This document shows, one piece after another, positions 50,926 to 59,458 of a stretch of DNA of 59,458 nucleotides. Numbering within the stretch: the stretch's first letter is position 1; every line of letters begins with the position of its first letter. The stretch is from Nitrospira sp. UW-LDO-01 (lineage in GTDB: Bacteria > Nitrospirota > Nitrospiria > Nitrospirales > Nitrospiraceae): positions 1 through 59,458 of the forward strand of contig NIUT01000074.1 of NCBI GenBank assembly GCA_002254365.1, in the 5' to 3' direction. A program made the translations under genes and the position numbers. The notes under the pieces were generated by a model. That model was not told the origin of the DNA. It saw only the letters and a program-made list of their open reading frames with translations, and did not search any database.

Positions 50926-53103
50926 ATGAGTGATGAATTCGCACAATTTCAGGAAGCCTTTTTCGAAGAAGCAGCCGAGCATTTAGCGATCGTTGAGGAA
51001 GGCTTACTGGCGCTGGAACAACATCCACAGGATCTTGAGTTGCTCGCCAAGATCTTCCGTTCGGCCCATTCGATCAAGGGGGCGAGCGGGATGTTCGGAT
51101 TCAATGCTGTGACGCAATTTACCCATAAGATGGAGACCTTGCTCGATTTGCTGAGAACCGGGGAGAAAGCGGTATCCCCGCCGATCGCCGACTTGTTGCT
51201 CAAGTCCACCGATTGCTTGAAGACGTTAATTGAAGCGGTGAAGTCCGGAGTGGCGGTGGACGATGAAGTGGTCCAGCGCCTGACGACAGAGCTGGCGACT
51301 GCATCGGGTGCGCAGCCACCTGCCGTGCCACAGAAGCAGTCCGTCGCTGCTCCGACGCAGTCCGACAGCCAAGAACGCAGCTATCTCATCAAGTGGACAC
51401 CCCCGGAGTGGTTGTTCCAACGCGGACTTGACCCGCTACAGGTTTTAAAGGAGTTGAACGGTCTTGGAGATCTGAGTTCGGTGACACTCGATATGACTCG
51501 AGTCCCGGATTTGGCCGAGATCGACCCGGAAAAGTGCTATCTCTCCTGGGAGTTACAACTCCTCACCGGCAAGGATCAAAAGACCATTGAGTCTGCCTTC
51601 GAGTTTGTCCGTGAGGACAGCAAGCTCGTCATCGAGGCGCAGCCCGTTGCGAGTTCCGAGTGTCAAGTTGCGAGCCAGAACCCTCAACACGAAATTCGAA
51701 ACCAGCAACCAGAAACTGTCGAAGGTGGCCTTAAGCCTCTCGGCGCGATTCTGGTTGAAAGCGGCGTCGTTTCACCGGCCGTCCTTGAACAGGCCTTGTC
51801 CCAGCAGAAGCGAGTCGGCGAGATTCTGGTTGAGCAGAAGGCCGTCACTCCACATCAGTTGGAACAAGCGCTCAATACCCAACGGCAACAGGAGGCGGCG
51901 TCCCACACGAAGAAAACGGACACGACCTCCATTCGTGTCGATACGGCAAAGATCGACAAACTGATCAATCTGGTGGGAGAGCTGGTGATCACCCAATCCA
52001 TGTTGAGCGATTTGGGGTCGCGTTTCGAGATCAAGCAGTTGCCGGTCTTGCTTGAGCGGGTCGCACAGTTGGAGCGCAATACCAGAGAAATTCAAGAACG
52101 GGTCATGGGCATCCGCATGCTTCCGATCGGGACGGCATTCAGCCGGTTTCCGAGATTGGTCCGCGATTTGTCGACGAAAGCGGGAAAGAAGATTCAGTTG
52201 GTGCTCTCCGGAGAAGAAACCGAATTGGATAAGACAGTCATCGAATCCATCGGCGATCCGTTGACGCATCTGGTCAGGAATTCGGCCGATCATGGGCTGG
52301 AGCCACCGGAAGAACGGCTCGACAACAATAAGTCGGAAGTGGGAACGATCCGGCTCAATGCATTTCACGAAGGTGGCAACATTTGCATCACGGTGGAAGA
52401 CGACGGACGGGGCCTGAACCGCGACAAAATTGTCGCGAAGGCCGTCAAACAGGGGTTGATCGGGGAAAACGAAAAACTCTCCGACGACCAGATTTGGCCG
52501 TTGATTTTCCGTCCTGGATTTTCCACGGCCGAAAAGGTGACAGATGTTTCCGGTCGCGGCGTCGGCATGGATGTCGTCAAGCGGAACATTGAAGCCCTCG
52601 GAGGGACAGTCAGTATCAAGACCGTCACAGGAAAGGGGACGACGTTCACGCTGAAGTTGCCGCTCACACTTGCCATCATCGAAGGGATGACGGTTCGGGT
52701 CGGCAAGGAAACCTACATTGTCCCGTTGCTCTCGATTCTGGAGTCGATTCAACCTAAAGCCGGAACCATCAAGACGGTGGTGGGCAAGGGCGAACTGATC
52801 AATGTCCGAGGCACCTACCTGCCGATGATTCGAATGTACGAGGTGTTTGTCCTGGAACCCGAATATACCAACCCCATGAAATCGATCTTATTGATTCTCG
52901 AAACCGAAGGGGAGCGGGTGGCGGTCATGGTGGACGAAATTCTCGGGCAGCAGCAGGTCGTGATCAAGAGCATGGAGCAAAACTTCAGGAAGGTCGAAGG
53001 GATCGCCGGGGCCACGATCCTGGGAGACGGCACAGTCGGATTTATTCTCGACGTGCGAGGGCTGCTGGAGATCGCGCGGCATAACACGCCGGTCGCGGCG
53101 TAG
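50926..53103 (+). CDS. cheA: Chemotaxis histidine kinase CheA
   Basis: 725 aa. P1 HPt with phospho-His48 in FRSAHSIKGASGMFGF. A P2-like region (about 148-245, SYLIKWTPPEWLFQRGLDPL). A linker of repeat-derived sequence. Two MshEN-like units at about 270-322 (LGAILVESGVVSPAVLEQAL and VGEILVEQKAVTPHQLEQAL). P3 dimerisation from about 335, P4 kinase (LTHLVRNSADHGLEPPEERL, DVSGRGVGMDVVKRNIEALG), and P5 CheW-like from about 590. The inserted units are absent from enterobacterial CheA. Confidence 0.95.
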   Translation: MSDEFAQFQEAFFEEAAEHLAIVEEGLLALEQHPQDLELLAKIFRSAHSIKGASGMFGFNAVTQFTHKMETLLDLLRTGEKAVSPPIADLLLKSTDCLKTLIEAVKSGVAVDDEVVQRLTTELATASGAQPPAVPQKQSVAAPTQSDSQERSYLIKWTPPEWLFQRGLDPLQVLKELNGLGDLSSVTLDMTRVPDLAEIDPEKCYLSWELQLLTGKDQKTIESAFEFVREDSKLVIEAQPVASSECQVASQNPQHEIRNQQPETVEGGLKPLGAILVESGVVSPAVLEQALSQQKRVGEILVEQKAVTPHQLEQALNTQRQQEAASHTKKTDTTSIRVDTAKIDKLINLVGELVITQSMLSDLGSRFEIKQLPVLLERVAQLERNTREIQERVMGIRMLPIGTAFSRFPRLVRDLSTKAGKKIQLVLSGEETELDKTVIESIGDPLTHLVRNSADHGLEPPEERLDNNKSEVGTIRLNAFHEGGNICITVEDDGRGLNRDKIVAKAVKQGLIGENEKLSDDQIWPLIFRPGFSTAEKVTDVSGRGVGMDVVKRNIEALGGTVSIKTVTGKGTTFTLKLPLTLAIIEGMTVRVGKETYIVPLLSILESIQPKAGTIKTVVGKGELINVRGTYLPMIRMYEVFVLEPEYTNPMKSILLILETEGERVAVMVDEILGQQQVVIKSMEQNFRKVEGIAGATILGDGTVGFILDVRGLLEIARHNTPVAA

Positions 53104-53111
53104 GGGAAACC

Positions 53112-53217
53112 CCGGTCCAAGTTATGAGTTGTAAGTTCTAGGTTTTGGATTGGGAGTGTGAGAATCGGAACGTGTCCTTCGATACCCGCAAGACGAAATT
53201 CCTAACCGGGAAGTGAA
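53112..53217. repeat. Degenerate AAGTTxxxAGTT repeat before ribBA
   Basis: CCAAGTTATGAGTTGTAAGT and TCTAGGTTTTGG lie between cheA and ribBA. They share the style of the other gap repeats. No FMN riboswitch elements were seen. Confidence 0.4.
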
Positions 53218-54429
53218 ATGAAACCGAAGACATTTGACAGCATCGAAGGCGCACTCCGTGACATCAAACAAGGCAAGTTCATCATCTTGGTCGATGACGA
53301 AGACCGGGAGAATGAGGGTGATCTCGTCATTGCCGCTCAATTCACGACTTCCCGCGCGATCAATTTTATGGCTCAACATGCACGTGGGTTGATCTGTCTG
53401 GCCTTGACGCCTGAACGGGTTGAAGAACTGCACCTTCCCCAGCAAGCAGCAGACAATACCGCAACATTCGGGACGGCCTTCACCGTGTCAGTCGACGCAA
53501 AACAGAGCATCACAACGGGGATTTCATCCGCCGATAGGGCCAAAACGATTCAGGTCGCCATCAATCCCAAGAGCAAGCCTGCCGACCTTGCCAGACCGGG
53601 TCATGTCTTTCCGCTCAAGGCGCAGCACGGAGGAGTCTTGAAGCGTGCCGGGCAGACGGAGGGATCCGTCGATCTGGCACGGTTGGCCGGACTGTATCCG
53701 GCGGGCGTGATCTGCGAGATCATGAATGAGGACGGCACGATGGCCCGGGTTCCGGCCTTGTCGCGCTTTGCGGCCAAGCACAAACTCAAGATGATCACCA
53801 TCAAATCGCTCATTGAATACCGAATGAAACGAGAGCCCTTCGTGACGCGAGTGGCGAGCACGCAGTTGCCCACCAAGTTCGGAGCGTTCGAGGCGATCGC
53901 CTATCAGAATACGATCGACGGCAGTACGCATCTGGCGCTGGTGAAAGGCTCCATTGAGGCATGCCGCTCCACGCTGGTTCGTGTGCACTCCGGCTGTCTG
54001 ACGGCCGATGTCCTCGGATCATTGCGTTGTGATTGCGGCGATCAGCTGCATCGGGCGATGGAATTGATCGAGCGGGAAGGCTGCGGGGTGCTGTTGTATC
54101 TCAATCAGGAAGGGCGGGGGATCGGTCTCCTCAACAAGATCAAAGCCTACGGACTCCAAGATCGAGGCAGCGACACGGTCGAAGCCAATTTACAGCTGGG
54201 GTTTCAGGCTGATCTGCGGGACTACGGCGTTGGCGCGCAGATTCTGGCCGACCTCGGTCTTCGGTCCATCCGGCTCATGACGAATAACCCGAGAAAAATC
54301 ATTGGCATCGAAGGGTATGGCTTGAAAGTCGTGGAGCGAGTGCCGTTAGAGATCCATCCGGGCCGGATGAATCTCAAATACTTGCGGACCAAGAAGGAGA
54401 AGATGGGGCATCTCCTGTTGGCGGTGTGA
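53218..54429 (+). CDS. ribBA: Bifunctional riboflavin biosynthesis protein RibBA
   Basis: 403 aa. The N-terminal half (about 1-200) is 3,4-dihydroxy-2-butanone-4-phosphate synthase: [49 protein letters not shown]. The C-terminal half (about 205-403) is GTP cyclohydrolase II with the zinc site [39 protein letters not shown] and [15 protein letters not shown]. Housekeeping gene set inside the chemotaxis block; its operon relation to cheA is unclear because of the repeat-filled gap. Confidence 0.97.
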   Translation: MKPKTFDSIEGALRDIKQGKFIILVDDEDRENEGDLVIAAQFTTSRAINFMAQHARGLICLALTPERVEELHLPQQAADNTATFGTAFTVSVDAKQSITTGISSADRAKTIQVAINPKSKPADLARPGHVFPLKAQHGGVLKRAGQTEGSVDLARLAGLYPAGVICEIMNEDGTMARVPALSRFAAKHKLKMITIKSLIEYRMKREPFVTRVASTQLPTKFGAFEAIAYQNTIDGSTHLALVKGSIEACRSTLVRVHSGCLTADVLGSLRCDCGDQLHRAMELIEREGCGVLLYLNQEGRGIGLLNKIKAYGLQDRGSDTVEANLQLGFQADLRDYGVGAQILADLGLRSIRLMTNNPRKIIGIEGYGLKVVERVPLEIHPGRMNLKYLRTKKEKMGHLLLAV

Positions 54430-54468
54430 ACGTGTCACCTTCACATGTGAACGATGAGAGGTACCATC

Positions 54469-54816
54469 ATGGCGTTGCTCATCAATAACAATTGCATCTC
54501 TTGTGACGCCTGTCTGGCTGCCTGCCCCAATCAGGCGATTTTTGAGAAACGTGGCGATGCCGAATCCAATGGCTATCGCGTGAGTGCCGGACAGGGGCTC
54601 GACGGGACCACCTATGTCATTTCTCACGATCGGTGTACGGAATGTGTCGGCCATTTTGCCGAGCCCCAATGTGTGTCCGCCTGTCCGATCGGGGACTGTT
54701 GTGTGCCGGATCCGCAGGTCCCTGAATCCACGGGTGTGTTACTGGAGCGTGCACGACGACTCCATCCACACAAGGAAATCCGGCATGACATGGTCTGGCC
54801 GGGAGTACGAGGGTAG
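54469..54816 (+). CDS. 4Fe-4S ferredoxin (YfhL-like)
   Basis: 115 aa. Two cluster motifs: CISCDACLAACPNQAI (Cx2Cx2Cx3CP) and CTECVGHFAEPQCVSACPI (Cx2Cx8Cx3CP), the larger spacing of the second being typical of YfhL-type ferredoxins. Start after AGAGGTACCATC. It lies 39 bp after ribBA, and an electron-transfer role is known only at family level. Confidence 0.92.
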   Translation: MALLINNNCISCDACLAACPNQAIFEKRGDAESNGYRVSAGQGLDGTTYVISHDRCTECVGHFAEPQCVSACPIGDCCVPDPQVPESTGVLLERARRLHPHKEIRHDMVWPGVRG

Positions 54817-54830
54817 AAGGAGTGCAGGAG

Positions 54831-54857
54831 TAAAGTTTTTTGTTTGAGGACCGATAG
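54831..54857 (+). promoter_or_regulatory. Sigma-28 promoter of cheW and the chemoreceptor
   Basis: TAAAGTTT, 11 nt, ACCGATAG. The -35 box is perfect and the spacing ideal. It starts 14 bp after the ferredoxin stop and ends 77 bp before the cheW ATG. Confidence 0.75.
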
Positions 54858-54934
54858 AGCCCTGTCGAGCCCGACATACGGTCGAGGGCAATGGATGTCG
54901 TACGAGGGGCGGCAGGCCCAATGAAGGAGGCGCT

Positions 54935-55456
54935 ATGGCGGCAGCAGCACTCGAAACCGCGACCAAGGAGTTGCATCAGCAGATCGGGCTGACCACGGAT
55001 GGGAGCCAGTTTCTCACGTTTAATTTGGGGGAGGAGCTCTACGGCGTGGATATTCTCCGCGTCCAGGAGATCAAGGGTTATACCGCCGTCACGAAGATCC
55101 CCAATACGCCCTCGCATATCAAGGGGGTGTTGAATCTGCGCGGCACCATCGTGCCGATCATCGAGCTTCGCACCAAATTCAATATGCAGACCATCGATTA
55201 CACGGCTTTTACCGTGATCATTGTCGTTGTCGTGCGTGACAAGGTCATGGGGTTGGTGGTGGATGCGGTTTCGGACGTATTGAATATCGACAAGAAAGAC
55301 ATTCAACCGCCGCCGCAGTTCGGAGCCAAGGTGGACGTGAGCTTCTTGAATGGGATCGGGAAATCAAACGACAAGCTGGTGGCGCTCCTGGATATGGATC
55401 GTCTGTTGCTCGATGACGAGATGCAGGATGGCACGAAAGCACCGAAAGCGGCGTAA
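54935..55456 (+). CDS. cheW: Chemotaxis coupling protein CheW
   Basis: 173 aa. CheW links receptors to Che[60 protein letters not shown] and [13 protein letters not shown] are the family motifs. The 30-residue N-terminal extension is unusual and Ala-rich. GAAGGAGGCGCT precedes the ATG. 133 bp before the receptor start used here. Confidence 0.95.
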   Translation: MAAAALETATKELHQQIGLTTDGSQFLTFNLGEELYGVDILRVQEIKGYTAVTKIPNTPSHIKGVLNLRGTIVPIIELRTKFNMQTIDYTAFTVIIVVVVRDKVMGLVVDAVSDVLNIDKKDIQPPPQFGAKVDVSFLNGIGKSNDKLVALLDMDRLLLDDEMQDGTKAPKAA

Positions 55457-55589
55457 TTGTGAGGAAAGAGGGGAGCGCAGTATGGACCCTGAACTGACTC
55501 AGAACGAAGATGAGGCGTCTGTCGAGGCATCCGATGATTCTGCGATGCGGCTTCGCATCCAGCACACTAATAAGGAGGGAGGACCATCC

Positions 55590-57836
55590 ATGGACAATGT
55601 GAATGTTGAAGAGCTGGTTGCGAAACTGAAAGCGATCGATCAAACGCAGGCCGTCATCGAGTTCAATATGGACGGCACGGTCATCACCGCCAACGAGAAT
55701 TTTCTGAAGACGCTGAGCTATACCCTCGACGAGATCAAGGGGCAGCACCATCGGATGTTCTGCGATCCAATCTATGTCAGTTCACCAGACTATGCGGCGT
55801 TTTGGCAGAAGCTGAATCGGGGCGAGTATGATGCCGGGACCTATCAGCGTGTCGGCAAGGGGGGGAAGGAGGTCTGGATTCAGGCCGCCTACTACCCGTT
55901 GATGGATGCCAAGGGCAAACCCTACAAGGTCGTGAAGTTCGCTTCCGATGTGACAGCCAAGCAAACGGAAATCATGCACATGCGGGATGAGCTTGAGGTC
56001 CGTGAGAGCATCATGAACACGACCAGCATCGTGTCGGAAGCCAACCTCAAGGGCGACATTATGTCGGTGAACGAGAAGTTCCTTCAAGTGTCCAAATACC
56101 CGAAGAACGAGTTGGTCGGGTTCGGGCATAATACGACCAGACACCCGGACATGCCCAAAGAGGTGTTTAAGCAGATGTGGGCGACCATCGGTCGCGGGCA
56201 GATCTTCCGGGGCGTCGTGAAGAATCGCGCGAAGGACGGAAATCCGTACTATGTCGATGCGGTGATTGCGCCGTTCGTCGATAAGAAGACCGGTAAGCCG
56301 CGTAAATATCTTGGGGTTCGATACGACATTACGGAACAGGAACTTCAGCGCCAGAATATGCAGGGCATTATGGATGCCATCAACAAGTCCTATGCCTCGA
56401 TCGAGTTCAAACTCGACGGCACGATTGTGACTGCGAATGAGAACTTCTTGAAAACGGTGGGATACAGCCTCGATGAGGTCAAGGGGCAGCACCATCGGAT
56501 GTTCTGCGACAGTGCCTGGGCAAACTCAGCCGAATACTCTGCGTTTTGGCAGAAGTTGAACCGGGGGGAATTTGATACCGGGGTCTATCGGCGCATCGGC
56601 AAGGGTGGAAAAGAGGTGTGGATCCAAGCGTCCTACAACCCGATTAAAGATGAGATGGGCAGAGCATTCAAAGTGGTGAAGTTTGCCATCGATATTACTG
56701 CGCAGAAACATGCGCAGACTCAGTTGGAAGCCTGTATGGCTGAAGCGCAACAGTCGCTCGGAGCCTTAGCACAGGGCGACTTGACGCTGTCGATGAGCGG
56801 AGCCTACGAGGGTGAGCTCGAGAAGATCAAGGCGAGCGTCAATGCCGCATTGACCAACTTGACCAATACCATGTCGACGGTGCGTGATGCCGTGGAGTCG
56901 GTGACGGCCGGCGCCGAGCAGATCACGAAGGGTAACGAAGATCTGTCGCAACGCACGAGCGAACAGGCCTCGGCGCTCGAAGAGACCTCCGCGTCGATGG
57001 AGGAGATGACTTCAACGGTGAAGCAGAACGCTGACAATGCCAAGCAGGCCAATCAGCTGGCCATTGCGGCACGTGATACGGCCGACAAGGGAGGCGCCGT
57101 CACGAAGAAGGCCGTTGATGCGATGGGCGAGATCAACAAGAGCAGCAAGAAGATCGCCGACATCATCACGGTGATCGACGAGATCGCGTTCCAAACCAAC
57201 CTCTTGGCCTTGAACGCCGCCGTGGAAGCGGCCAGAGCCGGGGAACATGGCCGTGGATTTGCCGTCGTCGCGGCGGAGGTCCGCAACCTGGCACAACGGT
57301 CGGCTACTGCAGCAAAAGAGATCAAGGGATTGATCAATGAGTCGATCCAACGAGTGACCGACGGCAGCGAGCTGGTGAACCAGTCCGGCAAGACGCTGGA
57401 GGAGATCGTCAGCTCCGTCAAGCGGGTGACCGATATCATCGCGGAGATCACCGCTGCCTCACAGGAACAGGCAAGTGGTATTGACCAGGTGAATAAGGCC
57501 ATCATGTCGATGGACGAAACGACACAGCAGAATGCGGCGCTCGTCGAGGAAACGACGTCCGCAGCTCAATCCATGAAGGACCAAGCCCAGGAGCTCATGC
57601 GGCAAGTGGAGGTCTTCAAGATTGCACAGTCTGAAGGCTCTCACGCCGCACGGGCTTCGGTGAGCCAGGCGAGCTCCAGACCGGCGGTCAAGCCGGTGAC
57701 CAAGCCTGCGGTCGGCAAGGTTGCGGTGAAAAAGCCGGTCGCTGGCAAGTCGGCGGAACACAAGCAACCGGCAGGCGTGGCGGCAGGCAATGGGAAAGAT
57801 CGCCATAGCTCAGGGGATGACTTTGAGGAATTCTAA
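55590..57836 (+). CDS. Soluble chemoreceptor with three PAS domains
   Basis: 748 aa from the ATG with AAGGAGGGAGG 7 bp upstream; ATG at 55482 would add 36 residues. No membrane helix, so it is cytoplasmic. PAS1 about 5-115, PAS2 about 125-240 and PAS3 about 250-365 come first. PAS1 and PAS3 share [19 protein letters not shown] and [11 protein letters not shown]. The coiled signalling domain has the tip [20 protein letters not shown] and [20 protein letters not shown]. The Lys/Pro/Ala-rich tail lacks the CheR-docking pentapeptide. PAS domains suggest redox, oxygen or small-ligand sensing. Confidence 0.93.
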   Translation: MDNVNVEELVAKLKAIDQTQAVIEFNMDGTVITANENFLKTLSYTLDEIKGQHHRMFCDPIYVSSPDYAAFWQKLNRGEYDAGTYQRVGKGGKEVWIQAAYYPLMDAKGKPYKVVKFASDVTAKQTEIMHMRDELEVRESIMNTTSIVSEANLKGDIMSVNEKFLQVSKYPKNELVGFGHNTTRHPDMPKEVFKQMWATIGRGQIFRGVVKNRAKDGNPYYVDAVIAPFVDKKTGKPRKYLGVRYDITEQELQRQNMQGIMDAINKSYASIEFKLDGTIVTANENFLKTVGYSLDEVKGQHHRMFCDSAWANSAEYSAFWQKLNRGEFDTGVYRRIGKGGKEVWIQASYNPIKDEMGRAFKVVKFAIDITAQKHAQTQLEACMAEAQQSLGALAQGDLTLSMSGAYEGELEKIKASVNAALTNLTNTMSTVRDAVESVTAGAEQITKGNEDLSQRTSEQASALEETSASMEEMTSTVKQNADNAKQANQLAIAARDTADKGGAVTKKAVDAMGEINKSSKKIADIITVIDEIAFQTNLLALNAAVEAARAGEHGRGFAVVAAEVRNLAQRSATAAKEIKGLINESIQRVTDGSELVNQSGKTLEEIVSSVKRVTDIIAEITAASQEQASGIDQVNKAIMSMDETTQQNAALVEETTSAAQSMKDQAQELMRQVEVFKIAQSEGSHAARASVSQASSRPAVKPVTKPAVGKVAVKKPVAGKSAEHKQPAGVAAGNGKDRHSSGDDFEEF

Positions 57837-57863
57837 CCTGCCGCACATGTGACCCCATCAGAT

Positions 57864-57890
57864 GCGGCGGCTGGATCCTCCAGCCGCCGC
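57864..57890 (+). terminator. GC-rich hairpin after the chemoreceptor gene
   Basis: GCGGCGGCTGGA-TCC-TCCAGCCGCCGC, 12-bp perfect stem, loop 3, starting 28 bp after the receptor stop. It is followed by only a few T, so a terminator or mRNA 3' stabiliser. Confidence 0.65.
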
Positions 57891-58124
57891 TCCTGTCATC
57901 GCCAATCCGCCTCGGCGACTAGCTCGCACCCGTTCCTTCGATTCTGGGTTTCAGGTCTCTAGCTGGTTAGTCCCATTGTGTGATGGTGTAGATTATTCTG
58001 CGCTACCACCGAACCTGCTTCGGGTTTCACTTGAAGAGGCTTCACACCCATCGTCGTCGCATTTGGTTCTTGGCTGTTTGACAGGCTGCTTGACTGAACT
58101 TACAAGCTAGTTTAATATGTGACC

Positions 58125-58370
58125 ATGATGAAGCTAAATATTCATGAGGCGAAAACCCACCTATCTAAGTATCTCACAAAATTGAAAACCGGGGAGTGTA
58201 TTGTACTGTGCAAGCGCAACCAGCCTATAGCGCAAATCACCCCTTTGCCTGAAGTTTCGACACGTCCTCGTCCCATTGGTTTGGCCAAGCAGATGTTCTC
58301 CGTCCCCACGTCATTTTTTGAACCACTCCCGGATGAAGTACTTGATGGGTTTCAGGGCGGGAAGATGTGA
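58125..58370 (+). CDS. Phd/YefM-family antitoxin
   Basis: 81 aa. The N-terminal MKLNIHEAKTHLSKYLTKLK, then IVLCKRNQPIAQITPL, is the Phd/YefM fold that binds the operator and forms the dimer. The C-terminal part (FFEPLPDEVLDGFQGGKM) is the region that wraps the toxin. It overlaps the toxin by 4 bp (GTGA). Start at the first ATG of an ATGATG pair. Confidence 0.9.
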   Translation: MMKLNIHEAKTHLSKYLTKLKTGECIVLCKRNQPIAQITPLPEVSTRPRPIGLAKQMFSVPTSFFEPLPDEVLDGFQGGKM

Positions 58371-58753
58371 GGTGCCTGCTCGATACGTGCACCTTTTTGT
58401 GGATTATTGCAGGCTCGCGAGAACTCTCTCCTACCGCTGCGAACCTGTTTGTCGATCCCACCCATGAGATGTTGCTTAGTGTGGTGTCGGTGTGGGAGAT
58501 CTCGGTGAAACATTCACTGGGAAAACTGGCTCTCCCCACACCCCTTGATCGGTTTATATCGACCCAACGAGAACTGCATGGGATTTCGGTACTGCCGCTT
58601 GACGAACGGGCGGTGTTTCACCTGCACAAACTTCCCTCATTACATCGCGATCCGTTTGATCGGATGCTAATCTGTCAGGCCATCGAGCATGATTGTGTGC
58701 TTCTGACACCAGATCCGCTCATTGTTGAATATCCTGTAAGAACGCAGTGGTAA
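58367..58753 (+). CDS. vapC: VapC-type PIN-domain toxin
   Basis: 128 aa from a GTG overlapping the antitoxin TGA. The PIN acidic residues are seen in MRCLLDTCTFLWIIAGS (Asp6), SVVSVWEISVKHSLGKL (Glu), HRDPFDRMLICQA (Asp) and LLTPDPLIVEY (Asp). VapC toxins cleave RNA, often tRNA. The HRDPFDRML form is the one usually paired with Phd-type antitoxins. Likely an independent accessory module. Confidence 0.9.
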   Translation: MRCLLDTCTFLWIIAGSRELSPTAANLFVDPTHEMLLSVVSVWEISVKHSLGKLALPTPLDRFISTQRELHGISVLPLDERAVFHLHKLPSLHRDPFDRMLICQAIEHDCVLLTPDPLIVEYPVRTQW

Positions 58754-59283
58754 GCGGAGTGGTGATGGGCAACGATCCCGACGCACAATTTCCTTCGCTG
58801 AGCCGACAGAGTCAGGGCGCTGCGAGGCCTGCTGCCTTTCCTCGGTTATTGTTCTAAGGCCATCCGTGTTGACAAAAGACTCTATGGACAACAGCCTGCA
58901 AAGGGCGTAGATCCTACCGCCATCTTGTTAACCGCGCTGGAGGCTGGATGGATAAGGCTGTATTATTAGGCCTGTGTAAAGTTCATCCAACATCCGTTCC
59001 ATTGTCTCTTGCCAGAGTCCGTCTAGCGATCCACTCACGAGCGCAGCGGCCCATGATCTCTTGGCGATGGGTTTGTCATGACGCCAAGCCGATGGCGCTT
59101 CACGGCTGGAGGCGTGTGGGTTGTCCCGGACTGTATGCATTGAGGAGTCTTTTGAGTGATTGATCACGGTCCAAAGGGCAAGCAGGTTAGTTGCCGCCAG
59201 GAAGAAGATGACGAGAGGGCATGGTCCACGGTGCCATGTATCGTCAATTCAGTCGTGGGAAGAAAGCGGGGGAAGGGTAATCC
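58754..59283. other. Intergenic region without recognised gene
   Basis: About 530 bp. Several short open frames exist on both strands, none with a credible ribosome site or family motif. TTGACA at 58869 has no matching -10. Nothing else was identified. Confidence 0.4.
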
Positions 59284-59458
59284 GTGGAGCTGAGAGAAGA
59301 GTCAGCTCAACAGCTGTTACTCGCAATCAGCCGGATACAGTCTCTCTTCATCGAGGAAGTAGAACCGGAGTCAGTCTGCCGCATGATGCTCCAAGAGCTC
59401 TTGAATCTCACTGGGAGTGAACATGGAATTGTCGGTGAGGTTCTTCAAGATACGGGAC
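59284..59458 (+). CDS. GAF-domain protein, 5' part only
   Basis: 58 codons to the window edge, starting at a GTG after GGGGGAAGGG, with an in-frame TAA just upstream. The sequence starts MELREESAQQLLLAISRIQ and runs on to VCRMMLQELLNLTGSEHGIV, the beginning of a GAF sensory domain as found in two-component kinases and cyclases. The downstream domains are outside the window, so the output function is unknown. Confidence 0.7.
   Translation, partial: MELREESAQQLLLAISRIQSLFIEEVEPESVCRMMLQELLNLTGSEHGIVGEVLQDTG

Noticed and set aside
53104-53217. FMN riboswitch before ribBA
   Set aside because: The region is AAGTT-type repeat and lacks the conserved multi-stem elements; it is also only about 110 bp.
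58928-59167. A 79-aa gene on the - strand
   Set aside because: No ribosome site, family motif or biased codon pattern supports it, and overlapping open frames exist on the other strand.

Overview
The window looks like chromosomal DNA of a Nitrospira-type bacterium (phylum Nitrospirota). This is inferred from a compact flagellar, chemotaxis and glycosylation locus with short flagellin, FliW/CsrA, c-di-GMP proteins and a RibBA lying inside the chemotaxis block. No rRNA, tRNA or CRISPR array was seen.

Layout. 1-1920 is decayed mobile-element territory: an IS3-type OrfA fragment cut by a short GGGGACAG-type repeat, one small orphan gene, and a fragment of a DDE integrase. 2024-12627 is a rod, ring, hook and junction operon, all on the + strand: flgF, flgG, flgA, flgH, a 94-aa unknown, flgI, flgJ, flgM, flgN, flgK, flgL, csrA, fliW. 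12775-16967 (- strand) is a translationally coupled HD-GYP protein plus hybrid histidine kinase. A YcgR-like PilZ protein diverges from it.

18091-29457 is a dense biosynthetic cassette: an RfbF-type CDP-glucose pyrophosphorylase, a DegT aminotransferase, an acyl-AMP ligase, LuxE-like acyl-protein synthetase, LuxC-like acyl reductase, ACP, a FabZ-like hot-dog protein, an acetolactate-synthase-like ThDP enzyme, NeuB-like synthase, a GNAT acyltransferase and a CmcI-type protein. I read it as a pathway for an acyl- or ketol-branched sugar that decorates flagellin. This is the best candidate for an undescribed system here. 30050-39013 holds the likely transfer machinery: a 1394-aa GT2-GT4-GT2-TPR protein, two GT9 proteins and a CgeB-like protein. 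Flagellin lies immediately downstream.

39042-43958 is the filament block: an unknown 175-aa protein, fliC, flaG, fliD, fliS, a FliT-like protein and a PilZ-like protein. A broken chemoreceptor-like pseudogene follows. 44907-46219 is a divergent MinD-like ATPase and excisionase-type HTH pair. 46513-57836 is the chemotaxis and motor block: cheY, cheZ, motA, motB, a STAS protein, a second CheZ-like protein, a second cheY, cheA, cheW and a soluble three-PAS chemoreceptor, with ribBA and a ferredoxin between cheA and cheW. The right end has a Phd/VapC toxin-antitoxin pair and the first 58 codons of a GAF-domain protein cut by the window edge.

Regulation visible in the sequence. Seven sites fit sigma-28 (TMAAG-type -35, 11-12 nt, RCCGATA-type -10), in front of flgM, csrA, the YcgR-like gene, fliC, the HTH gene, the STAS gene and cheW. 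A good sigma-54 site precedes flgF. Two nearly identical sigma-54-like sites, differing at one base in 19, precede the sugar cassette and the giant glycosyltransferase, which suggests both glycosylation halves are switched on together. CsrA/FliW and GGA motifs in the fliC leader point to post-transcriptional control of flagellin. Degenerate TTTCAC-type repeats fill many gaps in the right half.
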